Shown here: positions 1-13,700 of the stretch, piece by piece
How the letters are laid out: each line of letters begins with the position of its first letter
Position numbering within the stretch: position 1 is the first letter of the stretch
From: Plasmodium brasilianum
Taxonomy: Eukaryota; Apicomplexa; Aconoidasida; Haemosporida; Plasmodiidae
Direction: 5' to 3'
NCBI RefSeq assembly: GCF_023973825.1
Contig: NW_027122933.1
Location: forward strand, 1-64,000
DNA: 64,000 nucleotides
The notes under the pieces: generated by a model
Databases searched by the model: none
Seen by the model: the letters and a program-made list of their open reading frames with translations, nothing else
What the model was told of the DNA's origin: nothing
Translations under genes and position numbers: made by a program

Positions 1-1593
1 GAAATTTATACTTCATATATATAAATATATTCTAAATCATTAATTATTTTTCGTTACAAAACATTACAAAAAGTATTTTTATACAGTGAAAAATTTTATC
101 GATTTTAAAAAATAAAAATTTTTTTAAAATTTTCTTATATATATATGCATAAATGAAGATAATTAAAAATAGCAATTTATTATTTATTATAAACATAAGA
201 AGTATAAAGAAAAGATTTTAATATTTTCATTATAGATGTATATTTTACAGGGCAAAAATATTAATAAATCTGGAACATGTTTTTATATAGTCATAATAAA
301 TTTAACTGAATCATATTCAATAAAAGGTGAAAAAAGATAATATCATATTAATAATGTATGGCAAAAAAAACATACACAATATTAGCTACCAATTATTTAT
401 TACGCTTAAAGATGATGCTTCTTATGAGTTAATAATAATTTTGTTTTCATTTCTATATCGTAAGCAATTTTCCTGTGTAATTAGATGCATTTCCTTATTA
501 AATACTTCAAAATATTTAATAATTTCATTTTAAAAATCATTAAAATTTAAATTAATTTTCTATATATAATACTTTATAGCATATTTAACATTAAGGTATT
601 TATTACCTTTTATTAATTTTTTTTATTTTTATTATATTTCCTTGTTTTTATCTCAAAAAATCAAAAAAATTATTATTGTTAAAATCTTTATTTTTAATAT
701 CATTTCGTATATTGTATTATTAAAATTTTTTAATTAAATTTAAAACCACTATGTTCCAAGAAAACTTATGTAAATATATGTTCTACGTTATTTTCAAAAA
801 TAAAAATATAATTTATGCAATATTATAATATTAGCGTCAAACAATGTATAATTTACTATTAATAGACCATTAACATTTTGTGCTAAATATATATAATTAT
901 GTTATTATTGGATATATTACGTGTACTGACTAAATTTTATTAAATTCCTATATTTATACATACAAATTAATGGTTGTTCTAATTATCTACATTGCAAATT
1001 ATTTAAAAATAAATTTATATATGTATGACTTCCTAAAATATCAATATATCTTGCTTTATTTTAATCCTAATGTAAAAATTTAAAATAATATTTTTCTACA
1101 AGTTAATTTTTATACACTCAGTCGAGTAATATGATTACATTCTATTACAACAAATAAACTTAGCTTTTTAATAATATATATACATAATTCATAAATTTTT
1201 TTGTAGTAAATTATCCACAGCCCTCTTGTAATTCTTTTATAACAATTTAAAGTTTTTTAAATTATTATTATACTTATATTACATTAATTAATAATAATAT
1301 TTACATAGAAAATTTTCAAAAATACTATTATTTGATGCACTTTATCCATTGTTAATTTTTAGTACAAGTTATGATTATCACTAACTAAAGTGAGCTACGT
1401 AGTCCTAAATTTTAAAGTAATAAGAAACAAAAAAAAAATTATTATATATATTCTAATGAATATTACCGAACAAATTATAATTATAAAATTTTTATTATCA
1501 CAAAATATTAGTTATCCTAAAATAAATTCGACATGATTACTAAAACAAGTAAATTATTCTTCTTCATTAAAATTTTTTCATTTGTCTTTTCAG
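1..1593. other. Gene-free AT-rich DNA
   Basis: I see no supportable gene here. The longest open frame (327-533, plus, GTG start) is 68 codons, a length expected by chance in this composition. No telomeric repeat is present at the window edge. Confidence 0.5.
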
Positions 1594-2149
1594 TGTGAAT
1601 ATGACAGTATTCCTATGAGGTTGGATAATTATTACGCACAATATTTATACATTTTTTGTAATATTAAATTCTTATTTCTAAATCTAATATTTTATTTATA
1701 CTGAAATATAAATATTTTTTTAAATATTTACCATAATTTCTAGAAAAATACATTAGGAAAATCATCTATTAAGAAAATAAACTTAAGTAATACGTTAGAT
1801 TTAAGTGTATGAAGAATAATATACTTAATAACATATGTATACCCAGAATATATAGAAAAATTGTCAGGAATAAGGTTCAAAGATACATTTCATAAATCAT
1901 ATAATTCATTCAGTGATATGATTATAGAGGATATACTGGAAAATTAGGACAGAATAAAAAAAAAAAAAAAAAAATCATTAAAAAGTTATCATATGAAAGT
2001 ATTATGTGCAAATTGTAAAAAAAGAAAGATTAAAACTTCCAGATATTAAAAATAAAATGAACCGTAATTTAGAAGATATATCTAACAAAAGAATTAAAAG
2101 AATGCGTAAGACAATAAATTCAATTATAGTAAAAAATTGTCTAGGCTAA
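1594..2149 (+). pseudogene. Unrecognised broken coding remnant
   Basis: Three coding-like blocks lie on the plus strand. The first opens right after a textbook acceptor (pyrimidine tract ending in CAG at 1591-1593) and reads 36 codons, starting CEYDSIPMRLDNYYAQ, to a TGA at 1702. The second, around 1831-1947, contains YIEKLSGIRFKDTF and ends at TAG. The third, 2036-2149, contains NKMNRNLEDISNKRIKRM. An 18-A run sits between blocks two and three, so the frame changes. The residue mix (charged, with Cys, Gly and Arg) is unlike chance AT-rich translation. I do not recognise the family; an old exon of a subtelomeric exported or surface protein is the simplest reading. Confidence 0.35.
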
Positions 2150-2262
2150 AATGATCACCAAACTATTGTATTCAGAGTTTTTTTTTTTCCCCCAATTATA
2201 TGCATTTTTATTTATTCCTTTATACTCCTACGTACATATAAAAAATAATAAGTTAAAGTAGT

Positions 2263-2493
2263 TTAAAATGTATAACAATTTAGATTATTATTAGAAAATT
2301 TATGAACTTTCCTTAGGTATTTACTAAAGAATGGTTCCTTTAAATCTTTGAATTGATTGCAGTCGTCATAATTCCCATGAAACATTATGCATTTAAGAGC
2401 ACACAAAGCTTTTGATATATATTTGATACATGAAATATATTCTTTTAAATTTATATATATATGTATATAATTAATCTCAATGTTATCCTTATA
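2263..2493 (-). pseudogene. Unrecognised 76-codon open stretch without start
   Basis: An open minus-strand frame of 76 codons ends in TAA at 2263-2265 and is preceded by an in-frame TGA at 2494-2496. There is no ATG near its beginning. The translation carries five Cys and mixed charge, for example SKALCALKCIMFHGNYDDC, and then a basic tail. Composition is clearly richer than the flanks. It could be a detached exon or relic of a cysteine-containing surface protein. The family is not recognised. It lies opposite in strand to the remnant just to its left. Confidence 0.35.
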
Positions 2494-3193
2494 TCACCTA
2501 GTTTAAATAGTTAATTTATATTTTTTGTGTTTACTTATAAAATAAATATTTCATAAGATCTATAAGAAAATGTAAATTAATTTATTATTTGTTTTTTTAT
2601 TTTACTTTTTTTCTTATACTTGTTGATTTTACTAATATTACCTAAGATATATTTTTACTATTACTTTTACTAAGTTTTTAAGTTATTGTAAGTATGTACA
2701 TTTTTTCATTTGCATTTTAACATATATGTAAATTCTTATAGAAATTGATTTATTAGGATTTATAATTATTCCCCTTATGTAAATTTATGTACAGAGCCCG
2801 CTTATATTTATTTTATATTTTAAGATAACTTTCCTTAAAAGAGCAGCATAACATTAAACATCTATTATTAAATTTAAAAATTAATTTCGTAATAATTTTT
2901 ACTCAATTAAAATATTTTTCATTTAAAAGTGTCAAATTTTTCTAATGATTTATTTTGTTTTATGAAAAAACATAATAAAGTATTGGATTACATAACATAT
3001 TTTACTAACAAAAACATTTTATCATGTTCAATTTTTAAGCGAGTAAATTTTTATAACATTCATTAGTGCTTTATATTCTTTACTTTTTGTATTATTCTAT
3101 TCAAAAGTAATGTCATATTTTATTTATTTTGTTAATTCTTATTGTCTAAATTCTTTCTTTTCTATATAATCCCCTAAAATAGACAATATAAAT

Positions 3194-3388
3194 ATGGAAA
3201 AAAATTAATACAAGTATATGCGTACATTTCACGTATTATATATTTCTTTCTATTATTGGTAATGTTACATAGTTGTCGAAGTGAATATGCTTCATAAAAT
3301 TTTATCTGTGCCTTCCATATATGAATGATTTCTACGAATAAAAAAAGACCAAGAAAATATGAAATGTTAACTGAACATTTATGTAAAT
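3194..3388 (+). pseudogene. Relic of a signal-bearing (secreted/exported) protein N-terminus
   Basis: An ATG at 3194 is followed by a seven-A run. Read one base out of phase after the run, the frame (3196-3297) gives 33 codons with a strongly hydrophobic stretch, RIIYFFLLLVMLHSC, then SEYAS and a TAA at 3295. The same frame continues past the stop with a basic segment, STNKKRPRKYEMLTEHLC. This looks like a signal-peptide exon whose start has been cut off by one missing A in the homopolymer, plus a nonsense codon. The family is unknown. Confidence 0.3.
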
Positions 3389-5083
3389 AAAAATCCAGTT
3401 AAAATAATAAATATGTATAATTGAAAAAGTTATTTTTTTATTACAACTTCTTATAACTAACAGTTAATTTCATTTTCACATACAATCAAAGCCCAATAAT
3501 AAACTTCCTAATGAATAATATTCGTAACATAATAATAAAACAAAGAATTTATATTTAATAATACAATCCTGTTTTATCAACTGAACGTCCGCACTGTTAT
3601 ATAAAACATGTATTTGACGTACTGCATTTGTATAATGATTAAGCAATAAATTAAACTATAAATGAATAAATATATAGACAGAGTACATGTAATTTTTCAA
3701 TAAATTCAAAATTGAAAGACATATTGAATACCAATTGAATGTATTATTTATGGAATTATTTTATTTTATTATAATTTCTATGGAAGGTATAAATAACTCA
3801 AAGCGAATGTAGTGAATAATATAATCATTTAAAAGTGTTATTTTAAAAAAAAAAAATTGCTTTGTCTAATATGTATTATTATGCTTCATACATGATGAAT
3901 CCATAATATTCGTGAATTTAATTATTTTTTACTCCTGAATAATAAGTAATTCTTTTCCCATTTATATTAATTTCTCTTTTTCATTTCAAAGATATTATTA
4001 TGTATGCAACTTACATAAAATAACTTTCTTTTATTTATTAATTATACATAGATGACGAACTTTATATAATAAAGAAAAATACAAAAAAAATTAATTTTAA
4101 ATTTCAAATTATTCAAATATAAATATGTTAATTTCATATGAATATTATTTCTCTTTCGGAATTAACTTCTATTTCAGCAATTATATAATTCTAAATTCAT
4201 TCAGCTCTTCACATTTCAAAAATATATATTTTTTAGTTTTTTACTGATTAATTCACTTACAATAAATCATCATCATACTTTAAAATAATAAATATTACAT
4301 ATTTATTCATTTATTCTTTAATATCCATGATGAATAACTTGAATTAAGGCATTCTAATGTACTTCAATTAAATTATTGTATTAAATCTTGTAATCATATA
4401 GATTTATCTTTCAACAAAAAAAATAAAAACCGTAAACTATTATCCTTTCCTCAGCTCATCAATATAATTCATATTCCTTATTGCTGCTTTAGAAATAAAT
4501 ATATATTAATATATTTTTAATATATAATTGATGTAACATTTTAATAATTTTCTCGTTTATGATAAATCTTTATACACCTTTATTAAGCTTTACAAGTTTA
4601 TAAAGTAATTAATATAATCTTTGATAATACACAATTTTAAAATTAATAGATAAACATATATAAAACAATAATTTATAATATATTATAATTTTTACAATTT
4701 CGACTACATACATTTACAAGTAAATAATGCTAAACACTAATCACTATATCAATAGAACAAATAAAAATATATAACTATCATATATGTATGTTTTACGATA
4801 CATTAAAATAAGTATTAATCGTTAAAAAAAAATTACATTTCACTACTATATAAATTAAGAATATTTTATTTCTTTAACATATATTCTTAAACAAAATAAA
4901 AATATATAATGTATATATAAATAAGTGTATAATTCTCGAATAAACTATTACAATTTCAATGCAAATTATTTATTCAATTTTTTGTTCTACCAAAGGCTAT
5001 TACTTCCAGAACATAATTTATACATATAACACTTCTGCTTCCCCAAAACATTTTATAACATATGTGAAAATAAAGCAAATTAT
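3389..5083. other. AT-rich DNA with faint coding traces
   Basis: There is no intact gene. Short minus-strand stretches at about 4140-4490, for example KAAIRNMNYIDELRK near 4445-4490, look coding-like but are too broken to assign. Confidence 0.35.
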
Positions 5084-6331
5084 TCACACTGAGTAATATG
5101 ATAAACGAATTTCACTATCTCCCCATTTTGTTTTTCTGCTTTTTCCTTCATAAAATCTTGCTAGGTTTCCAGATGGATCCAAAAAATTATACTTATATTT
5201 ATTTTTTCCACGGTAAGAAATCTGACATAAAAAAAAAATATAAGAAACAAAAAAGTTATATTTCGTAATTATACTTTTATAAGGAAGATTAGCTATATAA
5301 AAATGTGTAACATATTTATATTTTAAAATGAAATTTTAATTTACTTTATAAAATAAGAATGAAGTAAACAGTACTCCTACAACTACAAACCCAAATGTTA
5401 CTGCTTTGTAGAAAGGATCATTCATTAACTTATTAAGTGTTTCTTTTAATGAATTTCCACTTTTCATTTTATCTCTGTCAATAATTAAATCTTGAATTAC
5501 TGTTTTCCAATATCCACTGTATGAATTTTCTTCACATTTTAATTCAGATATAAGATCATAAGGGTTATATGCTTCTCCACAATTAAAATATTTTTGACAC
5601 CCGTTTTCGTGATTTCTCCCCTCCAAGAAATAAGTGCAGCATTTATTTATATTCCTTTCATATAAAATTTTTATCTGTTCAAGATATTTGCAATACTTTG
5701 TTTGTTCTTGTTTTGCACTTTTTTTTTTATTAATATCATTATATTTTTTAAAATAATAGTATAAATACTTTTCTTCTTTCCATTCATCAAACGTACCATC
5801 CAAATCAAATGTACAACTTTCACCTATAATTTCATTATATGCGTAAATTATTATGCTATTAATTTTAGATATATCACATTTGGCCAAAGAATTATTCCAT
5901 GTTGTACTAAATTCTTTCATTATTTATTCGTATGTCCAGTAAGAAAAGTAAGGACAAAAATCATGGTTATTATTTTTTATATAATTATTTTCAAGATTAT
6001 TTAATTTATTTAATTTATTTAAAATATTCTCACAAAATTTTTTCACTTGGGTGCTTCCATTATTACTCAACGCCTTACAATAACTACTATTTTCGGTTGT
6101 AACACTATCGTCATTAATTTTATCAAATTTTTCATTTTTAGATAATTCTTTTGATATATCTTCCTAAAAATTAATTAGAACAAATTAACCATATGAATAC
6201 GTGTACTTTTTGTTTAAAAAAAATTATTTGTTACTCAAAATAAGATATAAAATATTAAAACAACCAGTAAGCATTAACGATTATAATTTATATGCAAAAT
6301 TTACCAAAACATTTTCTTCTGTATCCTTCAT
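5084..6331 (-). pseudogene. pir: PIR family gene with one in-frame stop
   Basis: Three exons fit the pir pattern: 6305-6331 (nine codons, MKDTEENVL), 5345-6163 (273 codons) and 5084-5221 (45 codons plus stop). Introns are 141 and 123 bp, GT-AG, all in phase 0. Exon 2 carries the cysteine-bearing ectodomain (SSYCKAL, FCPYFSYWTYE) and a transmembrane segment ending FLFYK just before the donor. Exon 3 is a basic cytoplasmic tail ending RLSYYSV, like the tail of the pir at 9-10.7 kb. The single visible lesion is TAA at 5924-5926, codon 89 of 328, inside the conserved YWxYxxI motif. Without readthrough the product would be 88 residues with no membrane anchor. PIRs are predicted variant proteins of infected red cells. 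A sequencing error at this base is the main alternative. Confidence 0.8.
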
Positions 6332-8994
6332 TCTATTTTAACATTTATCGATTAAATGAAGTAATCATATTTACTAGAATATAAACATCAATATATAAAG
6401 AATAATATCCCATAACATTCTCATATAATATTTATTCCTTATGTATACTATTAGATAGTAAATAAATATTAATTAGAGATATTTATTCCTTAATTGCAAT
6501 TTTTAGGTTATGCAACAATAATTATATCATTAGAAAGTAAAATTAACATTTTTATTATTGAAAAATTTAAATAAATATTAGCAACTTCGTACCAATAATA
6601 AAATTTAATTTTATAAGAGCTTTATAAGGCTTTATTAATGTTATATAGTACAAAAAAATATTACTAAATGATATATATATATATATATATATAAATGTAA
6701 GTTTATATTAAAATATTCATTAAATTAACATAACTGATTTTTAAAATGTTTCTTATAATTTGATTTACTTTATCATAACATGATTCGAAGTTTCAAATAT
6801 ATATGTTATTTATTAATATAATTTACTTCCTATAAACAATTATAATAATGCATAATTTAATATATTATCTTTTGTTAGTGTACATTAGAAGTGTGAAATT
6901 TAAAAAAGCCTTTTAATGTTATAATATGTTATTTAATATAATAAATACTTTATAAAATCTACTTGATAAAAAAAAATATATATATTTGTAAATATTTAAT
7001 AAAAAATATTCCATTTATTGCATAAAAAAATTATATTTTCTCTCTATATTATTATTTTGGAAACTTAATATTTTATTTTTCTGTATACTACAATAGTAAT
7101 AATACATTATATATGCTCCAAAAAATAACCACTCAAATACATACATATATAAGATTAGTTTTTTTTTTTTTTTAATTTGTTTGAAATAATATTATTTTAA
7201 AAAATATAAAAATACACAATTTTAAAAAGACTAAGATAAGAATACAGAATATATATTTTTATTATCTGACATAAAAAAATAAAGCTGAAAATTTAATTAA
7301 ACATAAAATGAATTTAATTGCAAGCCATATATATAGTATAAAAATATTTTTTTATCATTTATATATATATTAAAATAATAATTAAAAAGACTTCCCTTGT
7401 ACATATCAGTTCATTTATATCCAATATTTTTTCATTTATTTATTCTCTACTTACTAATAATTAAGTAAAGCAACAATAATAAAAACTTTAAAAAAAATAA
7501 AAGAATTGTTATATAGTTATTCATATATTTTTTTAAACACACGTTTTACAATGGAATATATTCAATCAAGGAGCATGAATACCATTCAGTTTACTATATT
7601 ATGTCATAATAATATATTATTCTTATTAAATTAATTCGTGTACTACTAATTATTTAATCCTAAATATATTCAGGATATAATAAAATAAAAATTAAATAAA
7701 ATTTTAAATATATTTTAATAAATAAATTCTTCTAATGAATTAGTGAGATAAAAAATTTTTATAGCAATTTTTTTTTTAGATAATATTACCATTGATTTAA
7801 TGAGAATTATTTTTGCATTAGTATACATAATATTTACTATGAGAACATAATTATATAATAATAGAGTAAATTTATAAACTTAAACTAATAAATTCTCTCT
7901 TTTTCTCAATCGTTTAATCTAACTTATTACTCATAGTGTTATTTCGTACAACATTTATTCAATATCTTAAGAATGTATAATGTCCTTTGTATTATTATTT
8001 AAATTCAATATAATAAATAAAAATAGATACTATCAATATCAATACAAACTTTAGGGAACTAATTTTATTAATAATGTTCAAATGCTTTTACGATATGGCA
8101 ATGTATCTTAAAAAAAAATTAAAAAAAATATATTACAAATGTATATTATTTAAATTATAATAAATAATTAAATGCAAAATAAAATAAAATATAAGAATGA
8201 TATCCTTTAAAATGTAGAAAAACGGGGGATCCATACTTATATAATAAAATAGAAATGAGTTTTTTATATAGAGCAATCACAATGGGTAAAAGCTTTTCCA
8301 TGTAAATTTTTTATCCTTATTAAACCTATTAGGTTTTCAAACGTCCCAATCTAACTTAATTTATATTGTCATATTTAAATGAATAAAAGTTTTTGCATAT
8401 GTATATTTATTTAGTTTTGATAAAAAAAATGTATATAATACAATAACTGATAGTTTCCATAGAATATTTATATTAACGTAGTTCTGTACATAAAATCCAA
8501 ATAATTATTGTCAACAAAGAAAATATAAGTATGCCAAAATTTTGTATATAAAAAATATATTAGATGAATAAAATATACAAATACTTATTGCACATAAATT
8601 TTAATTTATGCACATTAAAAAAAGTATAAAAACAAATTATATTATTCAACATATTAATAGGATAGGGTATTACTTGTATAATTTAATGTCTCGTAAAATA
8701 ATAATTTGTAAATGAGTTATTCATTATTCTTTTAACACAACATACTCATTTTTCTATATAATTTTTAAAAATTAAAAACACTTATATTTTTTTTAATTAA
8801 TAATACTGCGAATTTTTAAGCGTAAATCATAATTAATAAAAAGTTAATAGTAACCAATACTTATGCAATATCCAAAATACAAATAGAGCTATATATGATA
8901 TATCAATGAAAATTTGGTATTTATTCCTTATGTATAGTTTATTCAACAATTACAAAAATGACCTTTTCTTTTATTTTGCTTATCCCAAAAAAAA
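6332..8994. other. Divergent intergenic region between two pir genes
   Basis: About 2.7 kb separate the starts of two head-to-head pir genes, so promoters for both should lie here. An 18-base match, ATTTATTCCTTATGTATA, occurs at about 6430-6447 and 8918-8935, close to each start. A short (AT)n tract lies near 6672-6692. No other gene is supported. Confidence 0.45.
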
Positions 8995-10739
8995 ATGATA
9001 ACTTTAGCTAAAGAGGAATTGGTAGGAGTTTATATTTTATAAAAATACGATTAATATCCTATAATATAAATAATTCTTTTTATTCAAATAAAAATAAAAA
9101 TTCATTCTTTAAAAATAAAATTTAATTCTATATTATTTATTTATCTTCTTAATATTCAGAATAAAATTTTAGAAAAGTCTCCATCATCTGTTATATACAA
9201 TGTATTGAATGCAAATATCAGCGGAACACATTACGATACATGTTGTGCAGATTTCAAAGAAAAGGATAATGTAAATGGAACCTATATGTTATGTAAACAA
9301 ATTGCAAGAAACGCTGAGTATTTGTCGAAAAGAATTCATGATGCAGGATATAATAGACTTTGCTTACATTATAAATATTGGATATATGGAAAAATAAAGG
9401 ATATTTTAGGAGATAAATTAGAAAACGAGGAAGGAAAAACCTTAATCGGAAAAATCTTTCAATTACAAAAATGTATTAACGAAACTTATAATTCATATTA
9501 TTGTCAATATAAGCTTGGAAATAATATATCTGATGAATTTAATAAGAAGTTAGAGGAAAAATATTTGCACGATTATTTTCATAATTATGATAGTATTAGA
9601 ACATATGACGCTTGTAACAGTGTTTCATTCAAAAATTATAAAGATTACTTTCAAAATATGGCTACATTATATAAAAATCATAAAAGTAATTATAATTGCT
9701 GCGACAATCCCTGGTGGACTGATTGCTCAGATTATTTTTTAAGCTGCAGTGATGAGTTTGATCCTAATGAAACACTATCTTTGCTAAATTCTAAGGGAGT
9801 GAACAACTGTAGCATGTTAAAAAAGATAGAGAAACCTTCAGCATTCATGAATACGTTTAGTTCTGGTAGTTACCACAGAGATTCTATGGATTCAGACTAT
9901 TTTCTTAGGTGTACATATATTAAAGGTGAGAAATATGAACCTAACAATCCTAACGGTAGCACACTTACGTGTAATGTATTTCCAACATCGGATAATTCTA
10001 TTAATAATCCTAATTCACCCTATCATTCACCACCTCTTGCTATTTCTCCAAATAGAACCGATGCCCAAGAAGAAACACCTAGGGATTCTGAACTACAACA
10101 ACAAAGCACACGATTAAATGGAAGCTCAGGACAAGAAAATCAGCAATCTCTTTCAGGGCAATTATATCAGAAAAAGGATAAAATCACTCCAGAGTTCTGT
10201 CAAAAACAGGGATTATTAAAAAGCTCAGAAGGAATATGTAGAGAGCCAAGTGTTCGTAATACTCCAATGATTGGAGCAAAATGGAAAATCTATACCCCAC
10301 AAGGAAAAGTTAAATATTCACCTGAAATTATATCTGTACTTTTTAAGAATTCAGATAAGTCCAATATATTCAGTAACAACATATTCCGTGTTGGTATCGC
10401 ATTTACATTGATAATGGGAATAATTTCAACTATTTACATTTATTATAAAGTAAATTTATATTCTTAGTAAAATAAAATATATATTAATTTACCATTTTTA
10501 ATATTCCCAAAATTTTATAATTATAAAATAAACATATTGTTTATTTTTTTTACTATTCAATTTTATATTAGTTTACGCCCTTCGGAAGAGGTTTTCATAA
10601 AAAGGCATCAAGGAAAAAAAGAATTGACGACTACTATTATGATGATCCGCATATGCGGCATTTTGTAATCCGTGCTCCAAAATCCGTTAAAAGGAAATTT
10701 GGTAGTAGAAGATTACATTTTTCTTATTATTCTAGGTGA
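8995..10739 (+). CDS. pir: PIR protein, apparently intact, 494 residues
   Basis: Exons are 8995-9021 (MITLAKEEL), 9160-10449 (430 codons) and 10572-10739 (55 codons plus TGA). Introns are 138 and 122 bp with GT-AG ends, all phase 0. The acceptor at 9158-9159 was chosen because it opens with NKILEKSPSSVIYNVLN, the usual pir N-terminal pattern; no ATG occurs early in exon 2. The ectodomain has paired cysteines (YDTCCADF, CNCCDNPWWTDC-like spacing around residues 180-190) and the YxYWIYGKI helix motif. A Pro/Ser/Gln-rich linker precedes the transmembrane helix, about residues 417-438 (FRVGIAFTLIMGIISTIYIY). Exon 3 starts FTPFGRGFHKK, the hallmark pir juxtamembrane motif, and ends HFSYYSR. The function is inferred to be variant antigen or host-cell interaction. 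At 494 residues it is longer than a typical ~300-residue pir, mainly through the linker. Exon 1 is the least certain part. Confidence 0.88.
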
Positions 10740-13700
10740 AACCATATTTGTTTACTTTAAATAGAATATAATATGATTTAGAAGAATTACATTGAAAATA
10801 TTGCATTAGGAGGGCATACACTCATTTATAATTAGTAACGGAAAAAAAAAAATATCAATGAAATACAGTTAATACATAAAATATATCTTTTTCGTGTTTA
10901 CAATGTATAAATGAAAAATTATAAAGTGTATTAATTATATATAACTATATGGTAAAGCTTTTATATTAAAAAATATTTAATCACGGAAAATATGTATAAT
11001 TTTACATATAAAATGAAAAATATAAAAATATATGAAAACTAATATCATACGGAAAAGCATGGTAAAACATTAGTATTTATATATATTAATAAAAAACGAA
11101 ATTATATTAAAATACATATATAAAATAATAAGAAAATATTAATAATATAAGAAGTTCTAATCTGTTTGAGAGAACATACATGAAAATACAATAATGATAC
11201 TATATGAAACTAAACAACTAGCTCTTTAAATAAGTAAGAACAAAATTAAAAAAAAGCGTATGCATATATCTCATCAAAAAATGTGAAAGAAGAATAACGT
11301 TAAATGTAAATATTTAGATAGAAACGGAAAAAAATAGTTCGTTATTAGGATTACTTGGAATATTTTTTATAAAGTAAATAACTAAATTTAAGAATTATAC
11401 CTACGTTAATAAAATATCTTGCGTATATATATTTTTATTTAAGTTCAATAACTAAAATTCATTATCACATATTATTATATTATTTTCTTCTCTTTTCCCT
11501 TTTTTTCTTCTTTCGACTTACTTATTTGTTATAAGAAGTATATATTTTATAAAAATTCCATATTAAATTTTACACAAATATAATACAACTTCCGAAGAAG
11601 AATAAAATATTGTAAATTACGTTAACATAATTAATACAATAGTATTATTACAATTCAATATTTTATATAAATTAACTAAACTGTTTAGTATTACATGTGA
11701 CTCTTCCGTTCTGGCAGCACTTGTACAATTTTTATAAAAAAATAGAATAATATAAAATGAATTATAATTTATCAATAATAGAAAAAAAAAATTTATTAAT
11801 TTACAACACTAATACGATCTCTCATGAATCTGTAGCACAATAAAATTCAGAATGATAGATTATTCCATATAAAAAGATATATCAATATTATTTATGTAAT
11901 ATATACATACGTTAATTATCTATGATACACTGAAAAATATATTATTTATATTATAATGTATATAAAACTTATGAAGTATTTTATTAAAAAATATATTGTT
12001 GGTAATATTTAATAAAAATTAAAATTATTTAAAATTTTTAAAATATGGAATCATTATTGTATTTTATATAAAATATTACATATAATATGAAACTTGAAAT
12101 ATTTTTTAGAAAAATATTATATTTAAAATAAATAATAAGCATATGTTCTTTCATGTTCTATACATTCATTTAAAGTATATATTATTTAGAGTAAGTATTA
12201 TTAAATATAGTGATATAAAAGTTTATCCATAAATAGATATTTAATGATGAAAATAATAATGCTGCTTAATTATTGCATTAGGTGGAATTAATAAGAATAA
12301 TGTTAATTATACTTTTTTATCATTTAATTTTAATATCATAAAGAAGTCATATTTTTACCCTGTTACACGTAAAATTATAATAAATATTCTTTCGTTTTTA
12401 TATTTTCATAATATTAAATATAAATATATTAATAACGTTTCTTTATAAAATGTATAACTTATTTTTTTTTTTGTTTTTATTATGTATGTATTTTCTATAT
12501 TTTTAATTAAAAAAAAATTATACAAAATATCAGATCATTATTAATATATAATAAAATGAAAAATTATAGCCATGTATTTTATATTGTAATGATATTGATA
12601 TATTTATTTTTATTTTGTATAAACAAATTCGCATACCAAAATTTATAAATAGAAAAATTGTAAATAATAGCGTTTTCGTGATAACTATTGTTGTGCTATT
12701 TTAAAAACTTTTATATTTGAAGTATTTTATTTACACTTAAATTGTAATTATGTTTCGTATATATAAGTTAACATTTTTATTATAGACATACTCAGTTAAT
12801 GTTGATATAATATATATATGTTTCCTAAAAAGAGTTTAATAAAATAATTATATAGAATATATCTAAATATTGAAAATACACAATTATCTATATCAAATAA
12901 AGTTTCCTTATGTACAAATGTATCTATAAAATATAAACTAAAATAACAAAAATATATATATATTTGTGAACTATTATAAAATTATTCCAATATTCATTAT
13001 GTTATTTGAGAATGTAATATTTTCTTTAGTATTTTACATATTATCCTACGTTGTGCCTTTTTTTTATCCATTATGCTTACTATATATATAGTATATTCAA
13101 ATACAACAGTTCAAATATATTATACATTAAAAAATGATAAATTATCTTTATATATATTCACTTGTATATCATTATGAAGCAATGTATAATAAAAAGAAAT
13201 GAGGTAGTATGTAAGGCTTTAAAATATAAAGAAAGTATCCTACAAAAAATTTGCATATAATTAAAATAAAAAAATAATAAAATATTAAACAAATAATAAT
13301 TTTATACAATATTTTGATTAAATATAAATAGAACAGATTAATATTTTGTGTTAATTAACTATTTACCAATATTTATTATCAATTAATATATTTTTTTTTT
13401 TTCATTTATCCTTCTCTCCATTCATTATCTTTTATGTACTTATTTCAAAAGAAAAATTAAAATTTGAAATAATTTATTTATATTATAATAGAATAATCAA
13501 TCATTTTGGTATTAATTCTAAATATTTATATAATTTTAATTACCAATTATTGTGCTAAAAAGTATTTTATATTAATTCGTGACTTTCTTTTTTTGTGTTT
13601 CCAAATAAACATTTGTATTTAAAAAATATATATTCATGTAATTGTCAAATTCAAAATAAGAACCAGAAATAAGTAGCATAATTTTAATCTATATATTCGA

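Noticed and set aside
7552..7635. Short ATG frame MEYIQSRSMNTIQFTILCHN
   Set aside because: It has 27 codons, no clear donor and no second exon between the pir genes, so it is not supportable.
9926..10117. 63-codon frame inside the pir exon
   Set aside because: It is an overlapping frame within the pir linker, with no independent support.
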